From: Pinus tabuliformis
Taxonomy: Eukaryota; Streptophyta; Pinopsida; Pinales; Pinaceae
Direction: 5' to 3'
DNA length: 64,000 nucleotides
NCBI GenBank assembly: GCA_031772625.1
Contig: CM062813.1
Location: 764,274,720-764,338,719 of the forward strand
In this document: positions 54,909 to 64,000 of the stretch, piece by piece
Position numbering within the stretch: position 1 is the stretch's first letter
How the letters are laid out: each line of letters starts with the position of its first letter
Program-made: the position numbers and the translations under genes
The notes under the pieces: generated by a model
Database searches by the model: none
Seen by the model: the letters and a program-made list of their open reading frames with translations, nothing else
Told to the model about the DNA's origin: nothing

Positions 54909-56890
54909 CGGCCAGAGAGAAAAGATTACAAAGCAGAGTGGACAAGGCTGAGCAGGTCCACGTCAGCAAAGGCACCTCGACAGCAGCCTCGACCAAGTCA
55001 AAAAGTAAAACACCCTCAGCAAACCAACCTAAAGTGGTGCCACCTGCCTCTACAGGAAAATTGAAACCGGCTTCTACAGGAAGCCCGAAATCAGCTGAAA
55101 AAGGGTCTTCTACAGGAAGCCCTGAGAAAGCGAAACCCAAGGAGAAGAAAGCTGACATTCTTGCAAGGGAGGCAACAGTCGTGCTGGCCGCCCTCAGTAC
55201 ACCTCCTAAGCCAAAGGAGAAGAGGAAGAGGGAGACCCCTCTATATTTCAAAGCTAGGAGAAGTGTGAGAATAAAAACGGGCAAGCCACAGCCTCCATCC
55301 AGCAGCCCAATCACTATAGATGATGCCCCTACTTCGCCCAAGGAGAGGTCCCCCTCAAATATATCAGTTACCTACGAGAGGGGGGGCCCGAACACAACTA
55401 CTTGGAAAGAAATATTAGACCAATTGGCTTCAAAAGCCCGGCTACAGGATGCTGAGGATGCTCTACAAGAAACCTTATCCCGACTTAAGGAGACTGAGAG
55501 GATGGAAGGAGAAGCACCCTCATCACCACCGAGGGAGGGCGAAGTAGAGCCACCAAAAGAAGTAGAGAAAGAGCATATTCCAGAGCCTAGCCCTCAGCCA
55601 AGTCTGAGTTCATATTACAACTTCTTAGAGGCTGGTAAAATTATACCACAAAAATTCACTGTGCCACTGTTCTTTGCATTGGAGGAAGAGAGAGTACGAT
55701 CACACACGTGGATGAAAATAGCCAAATCAAAAGGTGTGGCGGACATAGGCCCCTTGGAAGAGCAACTTAAGGAGGCCAGAAGTGAATTAGCCATGGCTAA
55801 ACACATGGCAAATTGCCAACGGGTGTTCCTACAGGAAGAAAACGAAAAACTTAGACTGCAGCTACAAGAGCTGAGGAAAGGAACAGGCACACCCTCAGGG
55901 GACAGCACAACAGAACAGCAAGGCAAAAAGGAACTGCTAACCAGTCTTGGGGAGCCAACCTTGCATCTACAGGAAGCAGAACAGCAAGCACAAATTGAGG
56001 TGCAAGCTCTCAGACAACAGCTGCAGCAGAAAGAGGCACAATTGGCCTGCATGGCCAGTTGGGCCGTGGATGCTATACAATGCAGACAGCCGGCCAAATC
56101 CTATGGCCTGTACCTGAAAGACCAATGGCTGCAATTTCAAATCAATACATTGGCGCAAAGGGGTATCTCTCAGCTCCAAGACTCGCAGCAATTCACCAAA
56201 TTATGCAGTACCAGCTCATCAGAGGATAAGGCCAAATTAGCGGAGTTCTACCTCCATAATTTGGCCCTGCCTAATGTAATTTCATGGGATCCCAATATGG
56301 CCTTAGGAGATATGCAATTAATGGCATTTGCCTCATGGTTGAACCATGAGGACAAAAGAGCAGCAGAAGCCAAAGCGGTCATGAACCGAGAGCTGAATGA
56401 GCCATTGCTAATTAGAGCAGAACCAGGGGATCCAGTTGCACTAATCTCGGCACACCAACACTTTTCCACCGACCCTCAAGCTTCATTGAGATATATGGAT
56501 CAGCAGGCCCAGGCCATAGCGCATTTTGAGGACATGGAGAGACTGTTAGGAGACAACTCTGTCCAAGCTTGCACCCGCCGATGGAATACATTGGCCCACA
56601 GTCTGAAAATCAGAGAGTATCATACCCCAACTCGGATGAGGGAAGCTCTAGTACGGGTGGCCCTCTATAAGAAATCCATGCAAAACCTCCAGGCCAGCTG
56701 GATTGGCCTCAAGCTAAGCCCACCACTGCTGCTAGGATTGATGGAAGGCAGCACAGAGAAAGATGATAGTGAACAGTGGGAAGAGGTGAACAGAAAGGTT
56801 GGGTTCCATATGAGCAAGGAGGACACTACTACAGAGGCTTGGGATGTAAGGGTGGCAGTAAAGGCAATGAAGGATGAGGAGCTGGATTAG
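54902..56890 (+). CDS. Element A accessory ORF 3b, basic/coiled-coil protein of unknown function
   Basis: 662 codons from MLTAREKRLQSRVDKAEQ, with a 7-bp overlap (54902-54908) with ORF 3a. N-terminal 130 residues are basic, Ser/Thr/Lys/Pro-rich and carry three STG(S/K) repeats, encoded by the TTCTACAGGAA motif, and a possible nuclear signal (PKPKEKRKRE). Residues about 280-330 and 350-390 are strong coiled coils (EEQLKEARSELAMAKHMANC, EENEKLRLQLQELRKG, EAEQQAQIEVQALRQQLQQK). The C-terminal 270 residues look globular (helical, Trp-rich). No transmembrane segment. It may originally have been one protein with 3a (about 950 residues in total) or be made by reinitiation or frameshifting. It ends 38 bp before the 3' LTR. 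Function unknown. Confidence 0.82.
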   Translation: MLTAREKRLQSRVDKAEQVHVSKGTSTAASTKSKSKTPSANQPKVVPPASTGKLKPASTGSPKSAEKGSSTGSPEKAKPKEKKADILAREATVVLAALSTPPKPKEKRKRETPLYFKARRSVRIKTGKPQPPSSSPITIDDAPTSPKERSPSNISVTYERGGPNTTTWKEILDQLASKARLQDAEDALQETLSRLKETERMEGEAPSSPPREGEVEPPKEVEKEHIPEPSPQPSLSSYYNFLEAGKIIPQKFTVPLFFALEEERVRSHTWMKIAKSKGVADIGPLEEQLKEARSELAMAKHMANCQRVFLQEENEKLRLQLQELRKGTGTPSGDSTTEQQGKKELLTSLGEPTLHLQEAEQQAQIEVQALRQQLQQKEAQLACMASWAVDAIQCRQPAKSYGLYLKDQWLQFQINTLAQRGISQLQDSQQFTKLCSTSSSEDKAKLAEFYLHNLALPNVISWDPNMALGDMQLMAFASWLNHEDKRAAEAKAVMNRELNEPLLIRAEPGDPVALISAHQHFSTDPQASLRYMDQQAQAIAHFEDMERLLGDNSVQACTRRWNTLAHSLKIREYHTPTRMREALVRVALYKKSMQNLQASWIGLKLSPPLLLGLMEGSTEKDDSEQWEEVNRKVGFHMSKEDTTTEAWDVRVAVKAMKDEELD

Positions 56891-56913
56891 TTGCTCAAGG
56901 ATGAGCAAATATT

Positions 56914-56928
56914 TTAGCTGGGGTGTGA
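56914..56928 (+). other. Element A polypurine tract
   Basis: TTAGCTGGGGTG immediately precedes the 3' LTR start TGATGAGCC. Its position and G-rich composition fit an Athila/Tat-style tract. Confidence 0.8.
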
Positions 56929-59008
56929 TGATGAGCCCCAAATTTGGTAACATTTTGGGCTCATTTGGCCTCACTACCCTTGCTCAACCCTTCATTTTTC
57001 ATGACTTATGCATCATTTTTAGTATGTTTATGTTATTTGTACGAATGAAGGGCAGTCACTATTCCTAGGTGGCTAATACATGTTTATTTCAGGTTTTTTG
57101 ACATTAAATGGAGCAAAACCACGCAGATGAAGGCTAGGAGACAGCCAAGGTGGCATTGAGGTTTTGTAGGAAGGTTGTCCATGGCATTGAATGGCCTTCC
57201 TCATGATCTCCACCCACAACTCCGAGCTCCAACAGCTATCACCACTGAGCTAGAAGGCAGCCAACGGATTCTAAGGGAACAGCAGTTTACTTTTAGTTGG
57301 ACAACCAAACCCCACTAATTTAGGAGGCCAGCTTGGCCCTTGTAATGTATAAATCAAGAGGCTGTAGCCTTCGATGGGGACTTTTGAAACTTTGTTGCAG
57401 ATTCTGAATTACGAGATATAGCCCTGTTTTGCTCTTTGTAAGCCATTTTTGGCATGTTATCAGACTTTTGACTATTATCTTTTAATGAATAAGCAGGCAA
57501 ATTTGAGGCAGCTCTGAGTTCTTAAAGGAGCTTAAGCTCTCAGGGTTGGGCCCAACCTGAGAGCCTAAGGCTTCCTTTCTTTGTATTGTTACTTTTCTTT
57601 CAGCATTATATTTCTTTTCCTTTACATGCACTTGGAAACACAGTTTGCTGATTCGAATTTCTTGGTGTGGTTACATAGGTTAGTGTTATGAACAAAGTTG
57701 CTTCAGTAGTTTAGATTAGAGTAGGGAGATTGAAGTTAATCTGAGTTCCAAAAAGGGTTGAATGCACACTCACTTTCACCTCTGTTTGGGGACTGGGAGT
57801 GCTGACCGTGCCAACTACCAAAAACACAGTTTTACATGTTCATGCAAGCTTTAACATAATATTCCCATTTGTAGAAGTGTCCATGCATTTAGATCTTGAG
57901 CAATAACTCTTTGTTTCAGCACCATGCACGATTTTCCCTTAAAACGACATTGTTGTTCTTTGGTTTCTAATAAAACAGTTAGAGTAGGTTGATGACATTT
58001 CGGTTATACGCAAGACAGGGATGATTTGTTTCATTTACACTACGCAGCACCACTCCATCGTTTCCTTATCCTTCTAAGTCGTGCCTAGGCCATCTACTCA
58101 TCTCCCAGTTAGATCATTTGCCTCCCAACTCTTCTATCATCCACGTTGTTTTATCTTTTCGGCCTTCCATTGCCTCTACCCTCCTCTAGACCAACCAGCT
58201 TTACACACCCCCTCTCCATCTCATCTCTCTGTCCATAAGCCATCACAAGCTCCCCTCCTACCTCCCTATCCACCCATACAGCTCATTCACTCATCCATCA
58301 CCCAAAACTCCGATTGCAGAACATCCTGTAGAAATTACGGGACTTCCTGTAGAAATCCTGAACTTCCTGTAGAATCCCCTGCAGACATCCTGTAGAAGCT
58401 TGCAAACACGGTTTCCAGGCATCTGAACTTTGTGAACTTCTGTGGAATGATGTTAGGGATCCCTTGGACCCTCTCAGAGTCCTCCTGGCCTTTTCCAAGC
58501 CTTCCTCCCTTTGATCTACCCCTGCACAGTCAAGACCCAGTAAGAAGCACAGTCATAATAACTCCAACATCTTGAGCAAAAATACAAAAACATGTTCTCT
58601 TCAGATGAAAGTAGTTTAGACACATGCATCTCATCTCAATAGAAGTAATGGCATCACTTTTAGAAGTTGCATTCCCACCAGTGCATCATAAGGATTAAGC
58701 TGGTAGAATTAGGGTTTACTAGGGTTTCCATGTTTTGTTGGCTTTCATTTCATTCTTGCAAAGTAGGTTAATTTCCTTTGAGATAGCTTTCGTTCATCAC
58801 TTAAAAAGCTTCTTCTGAGAACATATAGAATTTGGCTTGAGCTCTAGCGAACTTGTGCCAGCTGACCAAGTGACAACTGCGACAAGAGCTAGTACTTGTG
58901 CATACAGCACCGTCGCTTCCAAGTTTGTTACGAACTACCGAGTTGATAAAATTAGAGAAGGAAGCCCCAGGAGTTGTAGCATTATTGCTACAATACTGGA
59001 GCCCACCA
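56929..59008 (+). repeat. Element A 3' LTR
   Basis: 2080 bp, TGATGAGCCCCAAATTTGG to GGAGCCCACCA, followed by CCATA. It carries the same TATA box, hairpin (57536-57564) and four TCCTGTAGAA sites (58323-58401) as the 5' copy. The first site is intact here but mutated (CTTGTAGAA) in the 5' LTR. Confidence 0.97.
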
Positions 59009-59013
59009 CCATA

Positions 59014-59449
59014 CAGGAAACCAAGCCACAAGTCGTAAAAATGTAACATCAATGTCTTTTCTAATTTATTAGACATGAATCTATCTAATATAGTGTTGTC
59101 TTGTTATTTCACACAAGTGCTTCAGTGGGGGAGCAATACCATACCATATCCATTCATATTGGGGGGTATATAGGGGGTAAAATGTTACTATTTTGGAAGG
59201 TATAAAAAATGGAGCTCAAAGTTAATGAAAAATATAAAGGGGTATAAAAAATGTCAATGAAAAAATGGATACCTACAATATCTAGTGAAAGTAGGGGTTT
59301 TTTAAATTGGGAAGGTGTATTGGGTTGGTATTGATAGGGGGTTAAATAATGTGATTTTTAGACATATTTTCCAATATGTAGTAAAATTAAGGGTATTGTT
59401 TAATTTGCCACAAACACATGTGACATGTTAAAGGTTCATTAAGTGAAGT
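59014..59449. other. Spacer between elements A and E, no gene
   Basis: AT-rich with short G runs (GGGGGGTATATAGGGGG near 59160). The element A insertion site, if closed, would read GACCATACAGGAAACC. Confidence 0.5.
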
Positions 59450-61127
59450 TGTAATACCCTCCTCCCACATCTACCCAAGTAACAGACCAACCAAGGTAAA
59501 CATGTGAGGAGAAGTTACTATGATATGATTCGACTCCCTATGTGTCAGTTAAGGAAGTGGAACATGTGGAAACACACCATACAGACCTTCCACATCAGCA
59601 ACATAACTCCTAGGAGCCATCCCAACCACTCAGGTAACCAACCCTTGGGTCCCACTCAATTTTTAGACCATTAAACCCTAGATACTCCCTTGATATGGAC
59701 AAGCATGCGTCCAGGAGGCTCCAGACGCTCCCACGGCATGGGTATGCATGCATCTGGGGACTTTTCTCCTTAGACCTGTGCTTGCGACTCCATGATTTGT
59801 GCAACTTTTTAAGGCCTAGGTCACTGTCCAAAATTCAATGAGAGGTTCAGAACTGAAAGATAACAACATAATAATGATACAAATGTAATTACTTGAATAA
59901 GGATTTGATTGGACCCCTACTAGCCATGACAAACATTTTGTCAAACATGTCACAAATTATCTAATCTACAGGTTTAAACAACAAATCTGAGCATAAGGGT
60001 CTCATACTTATCTGAGAATCGCTAAGAAGCATTGTTAGAAGCATTATCATCTATTAGGTCATAGATACATTGTTCATTCATTTACAAATTAAAACATGAG
60101 GAGAGCCATACATCATCACTATCATATTACACACTTATGACCAATATAATAAAAACAGATATTAAGGATACCTCGGCCATAGAATCCACATATAAACCAA
60201 TACATTTACACATGAAATAACAAGGAGAGATAACCTCATATTAATAATGCAAACGCCAACCAGGTTCAGGACTTTCACAAACCAACCGACCATAGACATG
60301 GTTGAGCCAAATCTCTCTTTATCCAGTCACCCATGTGCCATATTCCAAGCATAAATGTGGGATCTCATAAAACACATCAATCAAAACCATCATCAGATTG
60401 GTCTCTACCCAAGCCTTGTAGGGGTCCAGAGCGTTTGTTCCAACAAAAGGTTCCAAGACTAGTAACTCAACCCACAATTGATACAGGGCTCCTGAGCATT
60501 TGTCCAACCAAGGCTCCAGAACTAGTAACTCAGCCCACTAAGGGCTCCAGGACTAGTAACTCAACCCAAGTTGTTACAGGGCTCTAGAGTGTTTGTCCAA
60601 CCAAGGCTCCAGTAACTAGTAACTCAACCCAAGCTAAAGGAAACATGAGAACCAATTAGAAAAACAAAGAAATGAACCCACAAAACTCCAAGTATACCAC
60701 ACTCTCCAAGAGTGCTCCAAGAAAACTCTAAGTGTCCAAGAGTATGAGAGAGAGATAATAGAGAGAGAGCTCCAATAATGAACTGACAAAAGTCTATGAA
60801 CTTATCCTCAGAAACATTTTTATTAATGAGGCCTCTTTTTTCTTCATTTTCCAATATTTTCCTTCATTTTCCTCCTCATGTGCAACCTGTGACCTTTCAC
60901 CTCCCTTTCCTCCTAATTTCCATTATTTTCATTAATAAATGTGCTAAAATGCCATTTTTCTTTTCTAAAGCCTTTGCCAATTTCCTTAGCCATTAATCAA
61001 TTACCAGTGATCCCCATCACTATGCTTTTTCCCAACATTTAGCTTGGAATAAGTGTCCCATTAACCGTGGTTATTATTTTGCCTTTATTAACTTTTATTA
61101 CATGGAATTTTCACCAGGGCTGTTACA
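59450..61127 (-). repeat. Element E 3' LTR
   Basis: 1678 bp. Read on the minus strand it starts TGTAACAGCCCTGG right after the polypurine tract. The other end, forward TGTAATACCCTCC at 59450, supplies a matching TG...CA terminus. The partner LTR is outside the window, so the far boundary is inferred. It includes a tandem repeat at 60421-60632. Confidence 0.75.
60421..60632. repeat. Tandem repeat in element E LTR, about 3.5 units of 55-75 bp
   Basis: Units consist of (A/T)CAGGGCTC...(G/C)AG(C/T)(G/A)TTTGTCCAACCAAGGCTCCAG followed by ACTAGTAACTCA(A/G)CCC. Full units end near 60473, 60535 and 60630, with a shorter one (60541-60569) between the last two. Confidence 0.75.
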
Positions 61128-61142
61128 GAACCCTCCCCCTTG
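61128..61142 (-). other. Element E polypurine tract
   Basis: The minus strand reads AAGGGGGAGGGTTC directly before the LTR start TGTAACAGC. Confidence 0.8.
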
Positions 61143-61489
61143 TGGGAACACCGTCCTTGGTGTTCAACAACACCTATAACCAACAAGGCTACTGTAAGCA
61201 AAACATACTTCCCATTGAGCTTTATAACTTAGCTCTTTGTAGTATTTACAATGACCATCATGCTGAGAAGAAAACCAACATGACAACATAAGAAGTATAA
61301 CATTATAATGACATGACACCCATACCACTTATTGGAGCTTTATAACATAGCTCATGGTGGTATTTACATCCATATACATATGTACGTATACCAAACATCA
61401 CTAAAACATGTACCAAAATGATATACTAAATACATATACCAAAACATCCACTCGACCAACAAATAAGGAAGGATACACAACCCGCATCT

Positions 61490-61700
61490 AATCCATCATC
61501 TCCCATGTAGCTTCCTCGGGCCCAAAGTGCTTCCATTGCACTTTAACCTGCTTAATTGATCGGTTCCGGAGCATGAGCATATTTCTCTACAAAATACACT
61601 ACGGTTCTGGCTAGAATTCTCCTTCTGGTTCCACCTGCAAAACATACCAGTCAATCACATGATCAATATCTTTAACATACTTCTTCAGCAATGACACATG
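61490..61700 (-). pseudogene. pol: Element E chromodomain
   Basis: Minus-strand reading: VKVHDVFHVSLLKKYVKDID, HVIDWYVLQVEPEGEF, then, across stops, MLMLRNRSIKQVKVQWKHFG and PEEATWEMMD. The V.W...P..EATWE pattern is the chromodomain core that targets chromovirus integrase to histone marks (family knowledge). Several stops (CAG/TGG-type transitions) interrupt it. Confidence 0.85.
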
Positions 61701-61747
61701 GAAAACATCGTGGACTTTCACTGTCAGATGCAGTGCAAGTCAATAGG

Positions 61748-62797
61748 CTACTGGACCAATCCTCTCAATAATTCTGAAAGGTCCACAAAACAGGGTGCCA
61801 ACTTGGCACATGATTCAATCCGCAAGGATCTCTTCTTCAGTTTGATGCGCAAGTACACATGTTCCCCAACCTGAAACTCCTTGAACAAGTTATTATGATC
61901 TGCATAGCTATTTTGCCTATCCTCTGCTACTTTCAAATTCTTCTTGATTACCTGCATTTCACGCTCCATGTTTGCCAACATGTCCGATCCAACCAACACC
62001 CTGTTCACCAGATTGCTCCAACTAATAGGAGTATTGCAACTCTGTCCATACAATGCCTCAAATGGACTCATCCTCAAGGATTCCTGATACCCATTGTTAT
62101 AAGAGAACTCTACCAGTGGAAGGTAGTCTTCCCACTTCCACTACTGATGCATCACATACATCCTCAACATGTCCTCCAATATCCTAATGACGCTCTATGT
62201 CTATCCATCTGTCTGCAGATGATAAGTTGTACTGAAGCCGAACTTTGTGCCCAAACCTGTAAATACCTCCTTCCAAAACTTGGAAGTGAATTTTGCATCC
62301 TTGTCTGACATAATATTCTATGGAACTCTATGCAATATGACCACACACCTGATGAAGACTTGTGCTACATCACTCGCTAAGAATGTAGACTTCACTGGAA
62401 TGAAATGCGTTACATTTGTCAACCTATCCACCACTACCATGATGGAATCATGTTGTCTCACTGTCCTCGACAAACTTGTGATAAAGTCCATGGAAATGAC
62501 CTACCAATTCCACTCTGGAATTAGAATCAACTGTAGCAGTCCACCTGGATGCTTACACTCTACCTTTACCTGCTAACAATCCAAGCACCTAGCCACAAAT
62601 TTTGCTATGTCTCTCTTTAAATTTGGCCAATAATAGAATTTCTTCAGCGTTGTCAGTGTTTTCTGATAACCCAGGTGGCCTAAATATGGTTTTTCATGAA
62701 ACTCCATCAAGATCACCTTCTTGAGCTCACTGATATCTGGCACATATATCCTGTCCCTAAATCTAACTAATCCATCTGTCGTGAGACGATAGTCCAC
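61748..62797 (-). pseudogene. pol: Element E integrase
   Basis: Zinc region: FHEKPYLGHLGYQKTLTTLK, FYYWPNLKRDIAKFVARCLD. Core: [48 protein letters not shown] and ILEDMLRMYV, so the three acidic positions appear retained. C-terminal part: MSPFEALYGQSCNTPISW and FQVGEHVYLRIKLKKRSL. Stops occur at several former CAG, CGA or TGG codons. The upstream linker encodes Gly-Thr repeats (see the hexamer repeat). Confidence 0.9.
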
Positions 62798-62805
62798 ATC
62801 CTCTG

Positions 62806-62940
62806 CACCTGTATTTGTACCTGTACCTATACCACTACTTGTACATGTACCACCAACTATACCTATACATGTATATGTACCACTACATGTACATGTACCT
62901 GTACCACTACCTGTACCTATACTCTGTGCAACCTGTGCAC
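62806..62940. repeat. Hexamer microsatellite in the RNase H-integrase linker of element E
   Basis: Variants of TACCTG/TACATG/TACCAC repeat for about 130 bp. On the minus strand, in the integrase frame, they encode a Gly-Thr/Gly-Ser/Cys-Thr run that leads without a stop into DVDYRLTTDGLVRF. RNase H upstream is in a different frame, so a frame change lies at or beside this tract. Confidence 0.85.
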
Positions 62941-62961
62941 GATCTCCATATACCTGTTATC

Positions 62962-63435
62962 CTACTGACCTGTCTGCAAGCTCTTATCCTGTAAATTTGT
63001 CCCATAGGAGTTCAGAGTTGCTATGTGATTTACATGTATCCGCCTACTAAGAGCATTTTCCACCATGTTCTCTTTACCTTTGATATACCTGATCTCAAAA
63101 TTGAACTCACTAATCGTGGCCAACCACCGAGCCTGCCTACCATTCAGATTTGGTTGGTCAAATAGATACTGCAACCCACTGTGATCACTCATCAATACAA
63201 ACCTCCTGCCCAGAAGATAGTGCCTCCACATCTTCAATGCATGTATGATCACTGCCAACTCAAGATCATGTGTCGGGTAGTTCTGCTCATGCTCATTTAG
63301 TTTTCGTGACTCATAACATACCACCTGTCCATCCTGCATAAGGAATCCACCAAGTCCTCTCTTGCAAGCATTTGTACATACTACAAACTCTTTGTCCAGA
63401 TTTGCAATCTTTAACACTGGTGCATGTGTCAACAA
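62962..63435 (-). pseudogene. pol: Element E RNase H
   Basis: LTHAPVLKIANLDKEFVVCT, NACKRGLGGFLMQDGQVVCY, NYPTHDLELAVIIHALKMWR and MSDHSGLQYLF are the usual blocks. The first catalytic Asp, normally T-D-A, is N (TNA), which would inactivate it. The E/D of THDLELA and the D of SDH are retained. It ends QTGQ followed by a stop. Confidence 0.88.
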
Positions 63436-63444
63436 CTGCTTGAG

Positions 63445-64000
63445 CTACTCAAAATTGGTTGCACACTCCTCTGTCCATTCAAACTTCTTACCTTTCCTTT
63501 GCAATGATGTGATATGATAAGCAATATGTGAGACGTTCCTAATGAACCTATTGTAATAACTTGCTAACCCCATGAAAAATATCATCTCATCCACATTCCT
63601 GGGACCTATCCCCTCCATGATAGCTCTTACCTTTTCTGGGTCCACTACTATGCTATCCTTGGAAACCACATGTCCCAAGTAGTGTACCTCAATCTGAAAG
63701 AAATTTCACTTGCCGAGCTTAGCATACAACAGATGCTCTCTCAACAATCTCAACACTCCTGCTAAATGCTCAACGTGCTCTTCTTCAATTTTTGAATATA
63801 CCAATATATCATCAATGAAGACAATAACAAACTTGTTCAAATAAGGGCACAACACATTATTCATCAAGCATGTAAAAGTTGTTGGAGTATTAGTCAAACC
63901 GAATGGAACTACAACAAACTCATAATGTGTGTACCTAGTCCAAAAATTTGTCTTGTAGATGTCATCTTCTTTAATGCATACTTGATGATATCCAGATCTC
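63445..64000 (-). pseudogene. pol: Element E reverse transcriptase C-terminal half
   Basis: Minus-strand reading [20 protein letters not shown], then [20 protein letters not shown] (active-site FIDD). After a stop at the end of LLYAKLGK it continues as YLGHVVSKDSIVVDPEKV-like thumb and connection (63678-63445). The N-terminal half is beyond the window edge. Confidence 0.9.

Larger units (their letters stand above)
44290..59013 (+). mobile_element. Element A: Athila-type LTR retrotransposon, near complete, with target duplication
   Basis: The element is 44295-59008 (14,714 bp), flanked by CCATA at 44290-44294 and 59009-59013. LTRs are 2079 and 2080 bp. I counted about 36 differences by eye (roughly 1.7%), making it the youngest LTR element in the window. 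Order: 5' LTR, tRNA-Asp-type primer site, gag, protease, RT, RNase H, integrase, 1.86 kb non-coding region, two overlapping accessory ORFs, polypurine tract, 3' LTR. Athila assignment rests on the primer site, the DLGA-type protease motif, the RT sequence style (YMDDF.PYG) and the coding space downstream of integrase. There are only two in-frame stops in 5.3 kb of gag-pol. Confidence 0.97.
59450..64000 (-). mobile_element. Element E: chromovirus (Tekay/Del-like), 3' part, runs off window
   Basis: Minus strand: reverse transcriptase (from beyond 63900), RNase H, integrase, chromodomain, polypurine tract and 3' LTR (61127-59450). The 5' half lies beyond 64000, so its target duplication cannot be checked. 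Stops and one frame change make it defective. Confidence 0.88.

Noticed and set aside
54902-56890. Retroviral-type envelope protein
   Set aside because: No signal peptide, transmembrane helix or glycosylation-rich ectodomain is visible; the protein is basic and coiled-coil.

Overview
The window looks like intergenic DNA from a large, repeat-rich plant nuclear genome. It is built almost entirely of nested and decaying LTR retrotransposons, plus one tRNA-derived SINE. I see no intact host gene. Evidence for a plant is the mix of lineages: an Athila-type Ty3/gypsy element with a tRNA-Asp-type primer site, Tat-type elements with a second RNase H, chromoviruses, and Copia elements with tRNA-iMet-type primer sites. 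Most premature stops in the older elements can be explained by C-to-T or G-to-A transitions, as expected in heavily methylated DNA. A gymnosperm or another large-genome seed plant is plausible, but the sequence alone does not prove it.

Layout. 1-1400: an unrecognised ORF running off the left edge (minus strand), a GC-rich tandem array of about 75-bp units upstream of it, a hairpin, and the terminus of a Copia-like LTR. 1.4-7.1 kb: decayed coding remnants, including the gag tail, primer site and LTR side of a Tat/Athila-like element on the minus strand (3.6-4.7 kb and above). 7.15-7.38 kb: a SINE with a perfect 15-bp target duplication. 9.5-10.5 kb: first copy of a 1-kb LTR-like repeat (R1). 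11.9-15.1 kb: internally deleted Copia element C (minus), inserted into a local tandem array, target duplication GTCCA. 16.1-17.2 kb: a decayed gene fragment. 17.6-23.3 kb: degenerate Tat-type element F (minus), whose gag is split at a fold-back repeat; the missing gag N-terminal half lies just beyond it on the opposite strand. 25.9-29.4 kb: unexplained DNA with a 9-bp minisatellite and an array of units containing an AATTGCGCAAT-like core. 29.4-29.9 kb: another gag fragment.

30.8-38.5 kb: complete chromovirus-type element B (plus), target duplication GCAAG, sitting inside the second copy of R1. 40.9-43.9 kb: small Copia derivative D (minus) with 186-bp LTRs and a stop codon inside its protease active-site motif. 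44.3-59.0 kb: the centrepiece, Athila-type element A (plus, 14.7 kb), with 2.08-kb LTRs that differ by only about 1.7%, target duplication CCATA, primer site, polypurine tract, nearly open gag-pol, and two overlapping downstream ORFs (54.0-56.9 kb). 59.5-64.0 kb: the 3' part of a Tekay/Del-like chromovirus E (minus), which continues past the right edge.

The most unusual signal is in element A. A short motif (TTCTACAGGAA and its complement) occurs about 20 times in the LTRs, the non-coding region and the accessory ORFs. It forms perfect palindromes at two places and is read in two different reading frames, so it is conserved as nucleic acid rather than as peptide. Together with the two overlapping accessory ORFs (a globular domain followed by a basic, coiled-coil protein), it suggests a cis-element/trans-factor relationship specific to this family. 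That is an inference.
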